This document shows positions 41,221 to 50,461 of a DNA stretch of 64,000 nucleotides, in pieces. The position numbers were made by a program, and so were the translations under genes. Position 1 is the stretch's first letter. Every line of letters begins with the position of its first letter. The notes under the pieces were generated by a model, which was given only the letters and a program-made list of their open reading frames with translations, had not been told where the DNA came from and ran no database searches. Location: contig NZ_CP014145.1 in the NCBI RefSeq assembly GCF_001542775.1, positions 3,534,001 to 3,598,000 of the forward strand. The letters are read 5' to 3'. The stretch is from Microterricola viridarii (GTDB lineage: Bacteria > Actinomycetota > Actinomycetes > Actinomycetales > Microbacteriaceae).

Positions 41221-42387
41221 GTGCAGCACACCGACATTCCGAGCAGAGACAGCATCCTGAGCCTCGCCACCGCGCGAGATCCGCTGAGCGTGTCCATCTA
41301 TCTGCCGACCAGCCCACTGCCGCAGGAGTCCGAAGCCTCCCGAATCGCCCTGCGCAACCACGTCGACGAAGCGCAGCGGCAGCTGCTCGAAGCCGGTGCG
41401 GACAAACGCGAAGTGGCCGCCATCACCGAGCAGATCGGCGACTTCATCGCCGACCGCGCGTTTTGGACCCACCTCTCCAACAGCCTCGCGCTCTTCATCA
41501 CGCCCACCTCGCTGAAGACGTTCCGTCTGCCGAACCGCCTGGAGCCGGCCGTCGAGGTGGCCGACCGGTTCTACGTGAAGCCGCTGATGCGGGCGGCCAC
41601 CTTCCCGCAGACCGCGTTCGTGCTCGCTCTCGCCCAGAACTCCGTGCGATTGCTGGAGATCAGCGCCGACGACGTCCCGCACCGCATCATGGTGGCCGGG
41701 ATGCCGGAGAACCTCGCAGAGGGCGCAGGGCTCGACCCGATCGCCGGCCGGTCGCCGGTCGGTCACCCGACCGGTGGGCGTACCGGCGGCGGCACGGCGA
41801 CGGGCGGTCGCATCCAGGGCGCAGAGGGCCAGAAGGTGCGCATGGCCGAGTACTCGCGGGCCATCGTGCGAGCGCTCCGCCCGACGTTCAACGGCCTGAA
41901 CGTGCCGCTGATCCTCGCCGGCGCCGAGCCGCTCGTCAGCATCTTCCGCAGTGTCTCCACCTACCCGTTCCTGGCGAGCCAGATCATCGCCGGAAACCCG
42001 GAGGAGATCCCGGACGCCGACCTCGCCGCATCCGCCCGACTGATCTTGGACGAGATCTACGCCGCTCAACTGGCGGAGCTCCGTGACAACTTCTCGAACC
42101 GGCAGGCCAACGGGAGGGCATCGACCGACCTCAGTGACGTCGCCCGCGCGGCAACCTTCGGCGCGATCGAGACGCTGTTCGTCGACATCGACCGTTCCAT
42201 CCCGGGGCGGATCGACTCGGAGTCGGGCGTTGTCACCGTCGATGAGAAGGATGACGCCGTCAACTACGGCGTTGTCGACGAGATCCTGCGCCGTGCCCTG
42301 CTGAGCGGCTCGCAGATCTTCGCGGTGCGCGCCGAAGACGTGCCGGGCGGGGGCGCCTTCGCGGCCACGCTGCGCTTCGCCGCATAG
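41221..42387 (+). CDS. baeRF3-like protein (bacterial archaeo-eukaryotic release factor family)
   Basis: A 388-residue soluble protein. The start LSLATARDPLSVSIYLPTSPL, the central FYVKPLMRAATFPQTAFVLALAQNSVRLLEI and the C-terminal ...DDAVNYGVVDEILRRALLSGSQIFAVRAEDVPGGGAFAATLRF match bacterial eRF1-like (baeRF) families related to eRF1, Pelota and Vms1. Such proteins are proposed to act on stalled ribosomes or peptidyl-tRNA, but the bacterial function is unproven. A Gly/Thr-rich insert (TGGRTGGGTATGGRIQG) near residue 200 may be a flexible loop taking the place of a GGQ-like loop. GTG 41221 is preferred (GGGGAG five to six bases upstream) over TTG 41182. Confidence 0.75.
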   Translation: MQHTDIPSRDSILSLATARDPLSVSIYLPTSPLPQESEASRIALRNHVDEAQRQLLEAGADKREVAAITEQIGDFIADRAFWTHLSNSLALFITPTSLKTFRLPNRLEPAVEVADRFYVKPLMRAATFPQTAFVLALAQNSVRLLEISADDVPHRIMVAGMPENLAEGAGLDPIAGRSPVGHPTGGRTGGGTATGGRIQGAEGQKVRMAEYSRAIVRALRPTFNGLNVPLILAGAEPLVSIFRSVSTYPFLASQIIAGNPEEIPDADLAASARLILDEIYAAQLAELRDNFSNRQANGRASTDLSDVARAATFGAIETLFVDIDRSIPGRIDSESGVVTVDEKDDAVNYGVVDEILRRALLSGSQIFAVRAEDVPGGGAFAATLRFAA

Positions 42388-42395
42388 CGACACCA

Positions 42396-42435
42396 CAGGA
42401 ACGGCGCGGACCCAGCCGGGGCCGCGCCGTTCCTG
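42396..42435 (+). terminator. Hairpin terminator after the baeRF3-like gene
   Basis: Perfect 14-bp arms (42396-42409 and 42422-42435) with a 12-base loop, nine bases after the stop codon. GC-type, no T-tract. Confidence 0.78.
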
Positions 42436-42460
42436 CTGCCTGGCCCACCCCGAAGGCCTA

Positions 42461-42490
42461 TTGTCAGGAACCCTAACTAACCGCTACTCT
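42461..42490 (+). promoter_or_regulatory. Promoter of the PQQ-like propeller gene
   Basis: TTGTCA (42461-42466), 18-bp spacer, TACTCT (42485-42490). Transcription would begin near 42497, giving a leader of about 100 bases. Confidence 0.6.
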
Positions 42491-42597
42491 GGCGTGGTTC
42501 GCTCCGGATCTCGCCGAGCCCCGATCCGCGCGGTTGCCCGGGCAGGGGGCGCGAACGCCACCCATTCCCTGTGCGAGCATGCGAGACGAAGGCGTCC

Positions 42598-43848
42598 ATG
42601 ACTGAGAACACCCGACCCGTGGTTGCCGAGCCCGCTTCAGAACATCGCACGCCCGAGCGGCAGCATTCCGTCACCGCTCTGGCGTTGTTCATCGTGGTCG
42701 TCGCGTTCGCCGCGGTGGTCATCGGCATCATCGTGGTGGTGCGCGGTGCGGCAAGTGGCGCGGAGGAGGCCGTCGGCGCCGGTGCGTCCGAGGTGAGCGC
42801 ACCGGGCACCCTGGCGTGGGCCAGCTCGCTCGGCGCAGAGAGCTGGGGCACCCCGGCCATCGCCGGCGATCTGGTGGTCGTGGGGGCCGACGACGGCGTG
42901 CTCGCCGCATTCACGCATAGCGACGGCGAGAAGGTGTGGGAGTTCGACACGGGGGGCGCGCTCCGCAGTGCGGCGCTTGTTGGCGACGACGCACTCTTCA
43001 TCACCAGCGACAGCGGCGCGGTCTTCGCTCTCGACCACGACGGCACCGAGCTCTGGCGGGTCGAGACCGGGGTCGGCCCGGTGCGGAAGCTGTGGGACGA
43101 CTTCGGCTCGCGCCCCGTGCTCGTGGGTGACAGCGTCGTGGTCGGCACAGCAGACGGTCGCCTGCTCGCCCTGGCTGCCGCCGACGGCGCGGAGCGGTGG
43201 GAGTACACGACGGGTGCTCCGATGCGGTCGGACATCACGACTGGCGACGGCCGGGTCTACGCGATCGACCGCGACGGCGTCGTGCACGCGGTTGACTCGG
43301 CATCCGGCGCCGCCGTGTGGGCCAAGCCGCTCGGCGGTGCAGGCACCACCTCGCCCGGCTTCAGCGCCGGCGTGCTCGTCGTCGGCAGCCGGGCGCTGCA
43401 CGTGCTGGGCCTGGATGCGGCGACGGGCGACGAGCTCTGGCGTTCCTCCTACGGCGCCTCCTGGGTGCAGTCCGGCGCCACCATCGTGGGCGATCGCGTG
43501 ACAATTGGCAGTTCAGACATCGGCGAGGTCCGGCAGCTCGACCTCGTTACGGGTGAGGCGGTGTGGGTCGCGACCATCGGCGGTTGGCCCTGGGGAATCC
43601 CGGCGCAGGCCGACGGCGTCTACTACGCAAGCAACATCTCGACCGAGGCCATGAAGCCGTGGGACGCTTCGCTGTTCGCCCTCGACGGTACCGACGGATC
43701 GGTGCTCTGGAGCGCAGCGACGGGCCCGGCAGTCGACTGGGCGATCGACGGCCAGGCCATGTTCGGAATCTCGGGCTCGCCGGTCGTCACCGCCGACCAC
43801 GTGATCGTGGCCGGCCTCGACGGAGTGCTCTCGGCGTTCACCCGCTGA
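42598..43848 (+). CDS. Membrane-anchored PQQ-type beta-propeller protein
   Basis: A 416-residue protein from ATG 42598 (GAAGG upstream; a GTG at 42571 would add nine residues). One membrane helix at about 25-48 anchors an extracellular beta-propeller. Blade motifs repeat with Trp-rich GD-x-LVVVGADDG-x-L-A-A and AADGAERWEYTTGA-type strands, the PQQ_2/WD40-like fold also found in BamB. No PQQ-binding catalytic site is evident, so a structural or binding role is more likely than enzymatic activity. Its end overlaps the convergent NUDIX gene by 11 bp. Function unknown. Confidence 0.8.
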   Translation: MTENTRPVVAEPASEHRTPERQHSVTALALFIVVVAFAAVVIGIIVVVRGAASGAEEAVGAGASEVSAPGTLAWASSLGAESWGTPAIAGDLVVVGADDGVLAAFTHSDGEKVWEFDTGGALRSAALVGDDALFITSDSGAVFALDHDGTELWRVETGVGPVRKLWDDFGSRPVLVGDSVVVGTADGRLLALAAADGAERWEYTTGAPMRSDITTGDGRVYAIDRDGVVHAVDSASGAAVWAKPLGGAGTTSPGFSAGVLVVGSRALHVLGLDAATGDELWRSSYGASWVQSGATIVGDRVTIGSSDIGEVRQLDLVTGEAVWVATIGGWPWGIPAQADGVYYASNISTEAMKPWDASLFALDGTDGSVLWSAATGPAVDWAIDGQAMFGISGSPVVTADHVIVAGLDGVLSAFTR

Positions 43849-44377
43849 GCGCGGTGCCCGGGAACCCGTACGCCACGGTCGCGGCGAGCGTGCCGGTGCG
43901 GAGGCCGTCGAGCACGAAGAGCTCGTGCGGAACCACCGGCGTCGGGAGGGCGTCGAGCGGAAACCAGGCCAGGTCGGCCGCCTTGTCCTCCTGCAGGGCG
44001 GGCGTGCCCGACCACTCTCTGCACTCGAAGAAGAAGTCGACCCGCTCGTCGATCGGCTGCCCGTTGCCGTTGGTGCGGTGCATGGCGGTGATCGGATGCA
44101 GCGCCGCCGCCATGATCGTGACCCCGAGTTCTTCGTGCGCCTCGCGCGCGGCGGCGGCGAACACGGATTCTCCGGGCTCGACGTGCCCGGCGGCGCCGGC
44201 GGCCCAGTGCCCGTCGAAGTAGCCGGTGCCGCGGCGCAGTTGCAACAGCACCTCGTCGTGCCCGGACGGGGCTACGGCGCGGCCGCGCCGCAGCAGCACA
44301 TACGCGGCGGGAATCACCTGGAAGCGGCCAGGTGAGGGTGTCGGGCTCCCGGAGTCCGTGCGCGCGTCTTCGCTCAT
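43838..44377 (-). CDS. NUDIX hydrolase
   Basis: A 179-residue pyrophosphohydrolase. The Nudix box runs from Gly64 to Val86: GHVEPGE, then REAHEELGV with the metal-binding Arg78, Glu79, Glu82 and Glu83. An N-terminal strand RFQVIPAAYVLLRRG and GTGYFDGHWAAGAAG are typical of ADP-ribose/dinucleotide-type enzymes that also act on IPP-like substrates (HHWAAGGH...). The substrate is unknown. A TAGGCT element ends six bases before the ATG, so the message is probably leaderless. It overlaps the convergent propeller gene at the 3' end. Confidence 0.88.
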   Translation of the reverse strand: MSEDARTDSGSPTPSPGRFQVIPAAYVLLRRGRAVAPSGHDEVLLQLRRGTGYFDGHWAAGAAGHVEPGESVFAAAAREAHEELGVTIMAAALHPITAMHRTNGNGQPIDERVDFFFECREWSGTPALQEDKAADLAWFPLDALPTPVVPHELFVLDGLRTGTLAATVAYGFPGTALSG

Positions 44378-44383
44378 GCGCTC

Positions 44384-44389
44384 AGCCTA
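44384..44389 (-). promoter_or_regulatory. Leaderless-type -10 element of the NUDIX gene
   Basis: TAGGCT on the minus strand, then six bases and the ATG at 44377. Confidence 0.55.
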
Positions 44390-44459
44390 TTGCCGGGTGC
44401 ACCCCGGTGCGGGAGCCGGCCGGAACCAGCGGGAGCACCCGGAACGCCCGGAACGCACA

Positions 44460-44491
44460 GGGGCCCGGCCGCGCGAACGCGACCGGGCCCC
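44460..44491 (-). terminator. Hairpin terminator after purL
   Basis: Nine-bp arms GGGGCCCGG/CCGGGCCCC (44460-44468, 44483-44491) with an inner CGCG pairing, about 20 bases after the purL stop on the minus strand. Confidence 0.65.
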
Positions 44492-44511
44492 ACTGCTGTT
44501 GCAGAGACTGA

Positions 44512-46863
44512 CTAGTAGCCGACCACCGGACCGAACGCGTCGGCCAGCGGCGAGCGGTGCGCGGTGCGCAGCTCATCGAGGGTCACGGCGAACTCGCCCT
44601 GGATGTCGAGGCCGTCGGTGCCGGCATCCGTCACACCAATGCGGATCACCTCGTACTCGCGCCCCTCGCAGAGGCCGCGGAACTTGACGTCGTCCTCGCG
44701 CGGAACGCTGACGATGACGCGGCCGGTCGACTCCGAGAACAGCGCGGTGGCTGCATCGACGCCGTCGCGCTCGCACAGGTCGCCGAGCCAGACGCGGGCG
44801 CCGATGCCGAAGCGCAGCACCGACTCCACCAGCGACTGGCCGAGACCGCCGTCGGCGAGGTCGTGCGCGGCGTCGATGAGGCCCTCGACGGATGCCGCGT
44901 GCAGCAGCCCGGCGAGACGCTTCTCAGCGGCCAGGTCGACGGCCGGCGGACGACCACCGAGGTGGTCGTGCACGACGCCGGCCCAGGCGGAGCCGTCGAG
45001 CTCGAGCTTGGTGGTGCCGAGCAGGTAGATGTTGTGTCCGTCGTCCTGCCAGCCGGACGGGATGCGGCGGGCGACGTCGTCGATCACACCGAGCACGGCA
45101 ACAACCGGCGTCGGGTGGATGGGGGCGTCGCCGGTCTGGTTGTAGAACGAGACGTTTCCGCCGGTGACGGGAACCTCGAGTTCGAGGCAGCCGTCGGAGA
45201 GGCCCTCGACGGCCTGGCTGAACTGCCACATGACCTCGGGGTTCTCGGGGGAGCCGAAGTTGAGGCAGTCCGAGATGGCCACGGGAACGGCGCCGGTGGT
45301 GGCGACGTTGCGGTACGCCTCTGCGAGGGCCAGGCGCGCACCCTGCTTCGGGTCGAGCTGGCAGAAGCGGCCGTTGGCGTCGGTGGCCACAGCGAAGCCG
45401 AGTCCACTCTCCTCGTCGATGCGCACCATGCCGCCGTCGTCGGGGAACGCGAGGGCGGTGTTGCCGCCGACGTAGTGGTCGTACTGGCTGGTGATCCAAC
45501 TCTTGTCGGCCAGGTTCGGGCTGCCGACCAGCTGCAGCAGCTGGGCGCGGAGCTCTGCGGCATCCGTCGGGCGGGCCAGAACGGATGCCGAGTCGGCCTG
45601 CAGCGCGTCGATCCACGTCGGGTAGGCGACCGGGCGGTCGTAGACCGGGCCGTCGACGGCAACCGTGCTCGGGTCGACGTTGACGATCTCCTCGCCGTGC
45701 CAGTTGATGACGAGGCGGCCGGTGTCGGTCACCTCGCCAAGCACGCTGGTCTCGACATCCCACTTCGCCACAACCGCGAGGAAGCCCTCGAGCTTCTCCG
45801 GGGCGACGATCGCCATCATGCGCTCCTGGCTCTCCGACATGAGGATCTCCTCAGCGGTGAGCGACGGGTCGCGCAGCAGCACGTTCTCGAGGGCGATGAC
45901 CATGCCGCCGTCGCCGTTGGCGGCCAGCTCGCTGGTCGCGCAGCTGATGCCGGCGGCGCCCAGGTCCTGGATGCCCTCGACGAGCTTGTTCTGGAACAGC
46001 TCGAGGCAGCACTCGATGAGCACCTTCTCGGCAAACGGGTCGCCGACCTGCACGGCGGGGCGCTTGGTGGGGCCGCCCTCGTCGAAGCTGTCGGAGGCGA
46101 GGATCGACGCGCCGCCGATGCCGTCGCCGCCGGTGCGGGCACCGAACAGCACGACCTTGTTGCCGACGCCGCGGGCGTTGGCCAGGTGCAGGTCCTCGTG
46201 GCGGAGCACGCCGACGGCCAGTGCGTTGACGAGTGGGTTGGCCTGGTAGACCGAGTCGAAGTAGGTCTCGCCGCCGATGTTCGGCAGGCCGAGGCAGTTG
46301 CCGTAGAAGCTGATGCCGCTGACGACGCCGTGCACGACGCGGGCGGTGTCGGGGTGGTTGATGTCACCGAAGCGGAGGGCGTCCATCACGGCGACCGGGC
46401 GGGCGCCCATCGAGATGATGTCGCGGACGATGCCGCCGACGCCGGTCGCAGCGCCCTGGAACGGCTCGATGTAGCTGGGGTGGTTGTGGCTCTCGATCTT
46501 GAATGTGACAGCCCAGCCCTCGCCCACGTCAACGACGCCGGCGTTCTCGCCCATGCCGACCATGAGGTTCTTCTTCATGGCGGGGGAGACCTTCTGGCCG
46601 AACTGGCGCAGGTAGTTCTTCGAGCTCTTGTAGGAGCAGTGCTCGCTCCACATCACCGAGTACATGGCGAGCTCACCGCTCGTGGGGCGACGGCCGAGGA
46701 TCTTCTTGATCTGCTCGTACTCGTCGGGCTTCAGGCCGAGAGCGGCGTAGGGCTGCTCCTTCTCCGGCGTGGCAGCGGCGTTCTGAACGGTATCGGCGAC
46801 ACCGCGGCCCGCAGAAGCAGGCGCAGAAGCAGGCACAGAAGTAGTGGCGGGGGTTTCGGTCAC
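44512..46863 (-). CDS. purL: Phosphoribosylformylglycinamidine synthase subunit PurL
   Basis: ATP-dependent large subunit that converts FGAR and glutamine-derived ammonia to FGAM in purine synthesis. The 783 residues match the small PurL type that needs PurS and PurQ. Visible features: [17 protein letters not shown] with the catalytic His, [46 protein letters not shown] and the C-terminal [15 protein letters not shown]. The start is GTG 46863 with GGGAGAG upstream. The first 40 residues are a poorly conserved Ala/Thr-rich tail. Its partners purQ and purS lie 4.8 kb away, on the same strand but separated by six unrelated genes. Confidence 0.96.
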   Translation of the reverse strand: MTETPATTSVPASAPASAGRGVADTVQNAAATPEKEQPYAALGLKPDEYEQIKKILGRRPTSGELAMYSVMWSEHCSYKSSKNYLRQFGQKVSPAMKKNLMVGMGENAGVVDVGEGWAVTFKIESHNHPSYIEPFQGAATGVGGIVRDIISMGARPVAVMDALRFGDINHPDTARVVHGVVSGISFYGNCLGLPNIGGETYFDSVYQANPLVNALAVGVLRHEDLHLANARGVGNKVVLFGARTGGDGIGGASILASDSFDEGGPTKRPAVQVGDPFAEKVLIECCLELFQNKLVEGIQDLGAAGISCATSELAANGDGGMVIALENVLLRDPSLTAEEILMSESQERMMAIVAPEKLEGFLAVVAKWDVETSVLGEVTDTGRLVINWHGEEIVNVDPSTVAVDGPVYDRPVAYPTWIDALQADSASVLARPTDAAELRAQLLQLVGSPNLADKSWITSQYDHYVGGNTALAFPDDGGMVRIDEESGLGFAVATDANGRFCQLDPKQGARLALAEAYRNVATTGAVPVAISDCLNFGSPENPEVMWQFSQAVEGLSDGCLELEVPVTGGNVSFYNQTGDAPIHPTPVVAVLGVIDDVARRIPSGWQDDGHNIYLLGTTKLELDGSAWAGVVHDHLGGRPPAVDLAAEKRLAGLLHAASVEGLIDAAHDLADGGLGQSLVESVLRFGIGARVWLGDLCERDGVDAATALFSESTGRVIVSVPREDDVKFRGLCEGREYEVIRIGVTDAGTDGLDIQGEFAVTLDELRTAHRSPLADAFGPVVGY

Positions 46864-46936
46864 GAGTGGCGCTCTCCCAAAAGCAATGGCACGGCCCAGG
46901 ACGAACAGGCGCGGCTGGCGGATGCAGGCTCCTGCA

Positions 46937-46942
46937 AGTCTA
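46937..46942 (-). promoter_or_regulatory. -10 element upstream of purL
   Basis: TAGACT on the minus strand about 73 bases before the GTG at 46863. This suggests that purL has its own promoter apart from purSQ. Confidence 0.35.
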
Positions 46943-46999
46943 CAGTTTTGCTCCGGGCCCGACGCCCGCCCGCTGCCCGCTGTGCGCGGCCGCCCGGCC

Positions 47000-47005
47000 T
47001 AGGCT
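47000..47005 (+). promoter_or_regulatory. -10 element of the cupredoxin gene
   Basis: TAGGCT 35 bases before the ATG at 47041, leaving a short leader with the AAGGAG ribosome site. Confidence 0.5.
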
Positions 47006-47040
47006 GGATGGGCCGATTCCCGGCGTACACAAGGAGCACA

Positions 47041-47481
47041 ATGGTCGACACACACGCCGGATTCACGACACCGGGAGGCGCCGCAGCGATCGCTGCAGAG
47101 CGGATGCCGCGAGCCCACCGCACGGCAGTTCTGCTGGCCGCCGCACTGCTCAGCGTGCTGCTGCTTGTCGTGTTGAGTGGCTGCTCGAGCAAGCCGCCCG
47201 TCGTGCCGTCAGCCGACGCGGCATCCGTCGACGTGGCGGCCACCATCACCGTCAAAGACATGAAGTTCACGCCGGAGTCGGTCACCATCAAGCCCGGCCA
47301 GGCGGTGACCTGGGTGTTCGACGACGGCGTGGTCAAGCACGACGTGGTCGCCGTCGACGCCAGCTTCGTCAGCGAGATGATGACGCAAGGCACGTACACG
47401 CACGTCTTCACCGAGGCGGGCAGCTTCGACTACGGCTGCAGCCCGCACCCCCGCATGCTCGGCGTCGTCACCGTGAAGTAG
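47041..47481 (+). CDS. Cupredoxin-domain lipoprotein (plastocyanin-like)
   Basis: A 146-residue exported blue-copper protein. AAGGAGCACA directly precedes the ATG. The N-terminal hydrophobic segment ends in the lipobox VLSGC (Cys48), so it is lipid-anchored on the outer face of the membrane. Type 1 copper ligands are all visible: His100 (VKHDV), Cys133, His136 and Met139 (YGCSPHPRM). The KPGQAVTWVFDD strand is typical. It probably shuttles electrons or binds copper. No redox partner is encoded nearby. It is one gene, convergent with the DUF3817 gene. Confidence 0.9.
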   Translation: MVDTHAGFTTPGGAAAIAAERMPRAHRTAVLLAAALLSVLLLVVLSGCSSKPPVVPSADAASVDVAATITVKDMKFTPESVTIKPGQAVTWVFDDGVVKHDVVAVDASFVSEMMTQGTYTHVFTEAGSFDYGCSPHPRMLGVVTVK

Positions 47482-47549
47482 CCGCGCCCCGCCCCCGTTG
47501 GCTCGAGGGAGCGCCAGCGACCGAAGCCAACACCGCCCGTGCGGCATCC

Positions 47550-47597
47550 GCAACGCAGAAGGCGCCCCGTCCTGTGACGGGGCGCCTTCTGCGTTGC
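47550..47597. terminator. Bidirectional hairpin terminator
   Basis: Perfect 22-bp arms (47550-47571 and 47576-47597) with a four-base CTGT loop, between the convergent cupredoxin and DUF3817 genes. Confidence 0.88.
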
Positions 47598-47608
47598 AGC
47601 GGCTGAGC

Positions 47609-48070
47609 CTACTTCCAGCCGCCGGGAGGGCCGACGATCAGCAGCACGGTCATGATGCCTGCGATGCCGACGACGAAGATGCCGACGAGCGCGACGGGGT
47701 TGCGCAGGAACCAACGCATGGTGCGGTCGATCCAGTGCTTGTCGCGGGGGTCGTCGCTCAGTTCGCGGCGCCACGGGCCGTTCAGGCGACCGGTGCGGTC
47801 GGCCCAGATGTCGAACGGAACGGTGGCGTAGGGCACGATCGCGGTCGCGACGGCGAGCACGATCAGCGGGATCGACCAGCGCTGGTTCACACCGACGAGC
47901 ACGGCCGTGAAGGCGTAGGTCAGGAACACGAGACCGTGCACGGAGCCGGCGATGAGCACGGGCAGTCCGCCGGCGTCGAAGCCGTACTTGAGGATCATGG
48001 CGCCGATCAGGCCGGTCCAGGTGATGGCCTCTGCGATGGCGAGCGTGCGGTAGAACAAGCGTGGTGACAC
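47609..48070 (-). CDS. DUF3817 family membrane protein
   Basis: Small integral membrane protein of 153 residues from GTG 48070. It begins SPRLFYRTLAIAEAITWTGLI, the typical DUF3817 start, and has about four membrane helices including GSVHGLVFLTYAFTAVLVG and a C-terminal helix in LVGIFVVGIAGIMTVLLIVG. An ATG at 48154 with GCGAGG upstream would add 28 non-conserved residues and is the alternative start. The function of the family is unknown. It is divergent from the Fur-family gene and could share its operator region. Confidence 0.78.
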   Translation of the reverse strand: MSPRLFYRTLAIAEAITWTGLIGAMILKYGFDAGGLPVLIAGSVHGLVFLTYAFTAVLVGVNQRWSIPLIVLAVATAIVPYATVPFDIWADRTGRLNGPWRRELSDDPRDKHWIDRTMRWFLRNPVALVGIFVVGIAGIMTVLLIVGPPGGWK

Positions 48071-48168
48071 GGGGGATGCACTCCAAAGTGGTGGGGGGAT
48101 GCTCCATCCTCTCAGCCGGGCCTGAGCCTTCGCTTCCGTCAAAAGGTTGATCATCGCCGAGCCTCGCT

Positions 48169-48197
48169 CAGTTGTTTTGATCTATTCAAAACAACTG
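48169..48197. promoter_or_regulatory. Fur/PerR-type operator
   Basis: Perfect 12-bp inverted arms, CAGTTGTTTTGA (48169-48180) and its complement (48186-48197), around TCTAT. It covers the likely -35 (TTGATC, 48177) of the Fur-family gene, as in autoregulated FurA/PerR/CatR systems. Confidence 0.82.
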
Positions 48198-48198
48198 A

Positions 48199-48204
48199 TA
48201 TCGT
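48199..48204 (+). promoter_or_regulatory. Leaderless-type -10 element of the Fur-family gene
   Basis: TATCGT followed by six bases and the ATG at 48211, just downstream of the inverted-repeat operator. Confidence 0.6.
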
Positions 48205-48210
48205 CGAGGC

Positions 48211-48684
48211 ATGACCTCGGATGCCGCACACGAAAGCACGGCTCTTGATAGCACTGCTCTTGAGAGCACCGAGGAGCGCCTGCGCTCCGCCGGGCTCAAG
48301 GTGACGGCGCCGCGCCTCGCGGTGCTCGATGCCTTCCCGGCCGAGCCCGTGCACCTGAGCGCCGAGGAGCTCTACGCCCGGGTCGCGCCCGCGCTGCCGA
48401 GCACCTCACTGCAGGCCGTCTACGGAGTGCTCGCTGCGCTCGTCGCCTCTGGGCTGCTGCGCAAGATCGAGCCGGCCGGCTCGGCCGCCCGCTATGAGAA
48501 GCGCATCGGCGACAATCACCACCACCTCATCTGCCGGGGCTGCAACGCCATCGAAGATGTGGACTGCGTGGTCGGCGAGGCGCCCTGCCTCACCCCGAGC
48601 GACACCCACGGCTACCGGCTGCAGTCCGCGGAGGTCACCTTCTGGGGCCTCTGCTCCAGCTGCCAGGCGGCCCTCGCCGAGTAA
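48211..48684 (+). CDS. Fur-family transcriptional regulator (PerR/CatR-like)
   Basis: Metal-dependent repressor of 157 residues. The winged HTH (about 25-90) contains LKVTAPRLAVLDAFPA and TSLQAVYGVLAALVASGLL. The metal region has the family's NHHHLICRGCNAIEDVDC and FWGLCSSCQ; the Cys pairs suit the structural zinc site. It lies 111 bp before a catalase gene, as in FurA-KatG and CatR-CatA pairs, so peroxide sensing is the likely role; iron or zinc sensing remain possible. A 29-bp inverted repeat sits on its own promoter. Confidence 0.9.
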   Translation: MTSDAAHESTALDSTALESTEERLRSAGLKVTAPRLAVLDAFPAEPVHLSAEELYARVAPALPSTSLQAVYGVLAALVASGLLRKIEPAGSAARYEKRIGDNHHHLICRGCNAIEDVDCVVGEAPCLTPSDTHGYRLQSAEVTFWGLCSSCQAALAE

Positions 48685-48795
48685 GCCGGCATCCGCTCGT
48701 CCCGGCCGCACGCCGGGTCATCCGCTGGCCGACACTGCCCCGCCGCGCCCACGAACACATCTGTCCCCACCGAACACTGAACAGAGAAGGAAGCA

Positions 48796-50253
48796 ATGTC
48801 GGAGATCACGACCACGCAAACCGGAACCCCCGTCGCCAGCGACGAGCACTCGCTCACCGCAGGCCCCAACGGAGCCACCGCGCTGCACGACCGTTACCTC
48901 GTCGAGAAGCTGGCGCAGTTCGCCCGCGAGCGCATCCCGGAGCGTGTTGTGCACGCCAAGGGCGGCGGAGCATTCGGCACCTTCGAGACCACCGGTGACG
49001 TCTCGGCGTACACCCGTGCCGCCGTGTTCCAGCCGGGCGCGACGAGCGAGACGCTGCAGCGCTTCTCCAGCGTCGCCGGCGAGCAGGGCTCGCCCGACAC
49101 CTGGCGCGACGTGCGCGGCTTCTCGGTGAAGTTCTACACGACCGAGGGCAACTACGACATCGTCGGCAACAACACCCCGGTGTTCTTCATCCGCGACGGC
49201 ATCAAGTTCCCCGACTTCATCCACTCGCAGAAGCGACTGCCGGGCTCCGGTCTGCGCGACGCCGACATGCAGTGGGACTTCTGGACCCTCTCGCCCGAGT
49301 CGGCTCACCAGGTCACCTACCTCATGGGCGACCGCGGCCTGCCGCGCAGCTGGCGCGAGATGCCCGGCTTCGGCTCGCACACCTACCAGTGGATCAACGC
49401 CGCCGGTGAGCGCTTCTGGGTCAAGTACCACTTCACCTCGAACCAGGGCAACATCGAGATCGACGCCGCCGAGGCCGAGATCATCGCCGGTGCGGATGCC
49501 GACCACTACCGTCGCGACCTGCACGACGCCATCGAGGCCGGCAACTTCCCGTCGTGGGACCTGCACGTGCAGGTCATGCCCTACGACGACGCGAAGAACT
49601 ACCGCTTCAACCCGTTCGACCTCACCAAGGTGTGGCCGCACGCGGACTACCCGCTGATCAAGGTGGGCACGCACACCCTGAACCGCAACCCGCAGAACTT
49701 CTTCGCCGAGATCGAGCAGGCCGCCTTCTCGCCCGCGAACACGGTTCCCGGCATCGACATCAGCCCCGACAAGATGCTGATGGCCCGCGTGTTCAGCTAC
49801 CCGGACGCCCAGCGCTACCGCGTCGGCACCAACTACAACCAGATCCCCGTGAACGCGCCGCACGCGGCCCCCGTGCACAACTACTCGCAGGACGGCGCCC
49901 AGCGCCACGGCTTCAACTCGCCGTCGACGCCGGTGTACGCACCAAACTCGGTCGGTGGCCCGGCCGCTTCGGTCGAGGCGGCCGGCATGGGCAGCTGGGA
50001 GAGCGACGGCGAGCTCGTGCGCGCCGCAGCCACCCTGCACTCTGAGGACAGCGACTTCGGCCAGCCCGGAACGCTCTACCGCGAGGTGTTCGACGACTCG
50101 GCCAAGGCCCGCTTCGTTGACACGCTGACCGGCCAGGGCTGCTCGATCACGGTCGAGGCCATCCGCGAGCGCTTCTTCCAGTACTGGACGAACGTTGACG
50201 CCGAGCTCGGCGCCACGCTCCGCGTGACCGTCGCTGCGGTTCTCGCGGCGTAG
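48796..50253 (+). CDS. katA: Monofunctional heme catalase
   Basis: Breaks hydrogen peroxide to water and oxygen; 485 residues, the small-subunit (clade 3-like) size. The distal His53 lies in [12 protein letters not shown], the distal Asn in [12 protein letters not shown] (about 125) and the proximal Tyr in [14 protein letters not shown]. The NADPH-binding region also looks intact. GAAGGA lies five bases before the ATG. The gene follows the Fur-family regulator in the same direction, and peroxide-induced derepression is the likely control. A hairpin terminator follows. Confidence 0.95.
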   Translation: MSEITTTQTGTPVASDEHSLTAGPNGATALHDRYLVEKLAQFARERIPERVVHAKGGGAFGTFETTGDVSAYTRAAVFQPGATSETLQRFSSVAGEQGSPDTWRDVRGFSVKFYTTEGNYDIVGNNTPVFFIRDGIKFPDFIHSQKRLPGSGLRDADMQWDFWTLSPESAHQVTYLMGDRGLPRSWREMPGFGSHTYQWINAAGERFWVKYHFTSNQGNIEIDAAEAEIIAGADADHYRRDLHDAIEAGNFPSWDLHVQVMPYDDAKNYRFNPFDLTKVWPHADYPLIKVGTHTLNRNPQNFFAEIEQAAFSPANTVPGIDISPDKMLMARVFSYPDAQRYRVGTNYNQIPVNAPHAAPVHNYSQDGAQRHGFNSPSTPVYAPNSVGGPAASVEAAGMGSWESDGELVRAAATLHSEDSDFGQPGTLYREVFDDSAKARFVDTLTGQGCSITVEAIRERFFQYWTNVDAELGATLRVTVAAVLAA

Positions 50254-50266
50254 CCACCGCCACCCC

Positions 50267-50303
50267 AAGGCCGAGGTCCTCCCGTGCGGAGAGCCTCGGC
50301 CTT
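50267..50303 (+). terminator. Hairpin terminator after the catalase gene
   Basis: Arms AAGGCCGAGG/CCTCGGCCTT (50267-50276, 50294-50303) with further TCC/GGA pairing in the loop, 14 bases after the stop codon. Confidence 0.75.
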
Positions 50304-50320
50304 CGTCGTCCACCGGCCCA

Positions 50321-50400
50321 CGCCGCCCGCTGATCGAGTGCGCCGCCCGCTGATCGAGTGCGCCGCCCGTTGATCGAGTGGGCCGCCCGTTGATCGAGTA
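50321..50400. repeat. 20-bp tandem repeat array (CGCTGATCGAGT core)
   Basis: Four copies with an exact 20-bp period (50321, 50341, 50361, 50381) of CGCCGCCCGCTGATCGAGTG with C/T and G/A variants, then a partial fifth copy leading into GGCCGTATCGAG. It is a divergent member of the same dispersed family as the arrays at 23429 and 40888. Confidence 0.88.
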
Positions 50401-50449
50401 GGCCGCCCGCGGCCGTATCGAGATCACTGTCGCCACACTGCCGGGCTGT

Positions 50450-50455
50450 TAGCGT
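50450..50455 (+). promoter_or_regulatory. Leaderless-type -10 element of the VanZ-family gene
   Basis: TAGCGT followed by six bases and the GTG at 50462. Confidence 0.55.
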
Positions 50456-50461
50456 TGCGAG

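Noticed and set aside
44557..47481. 974-residue plus-strand frame running from under purL into the cupredoxin gene
   Set aside because: The part before 47041 is an antisense shadow of purL; the true gene starts at the ATG behind AAGGAG at 47041.
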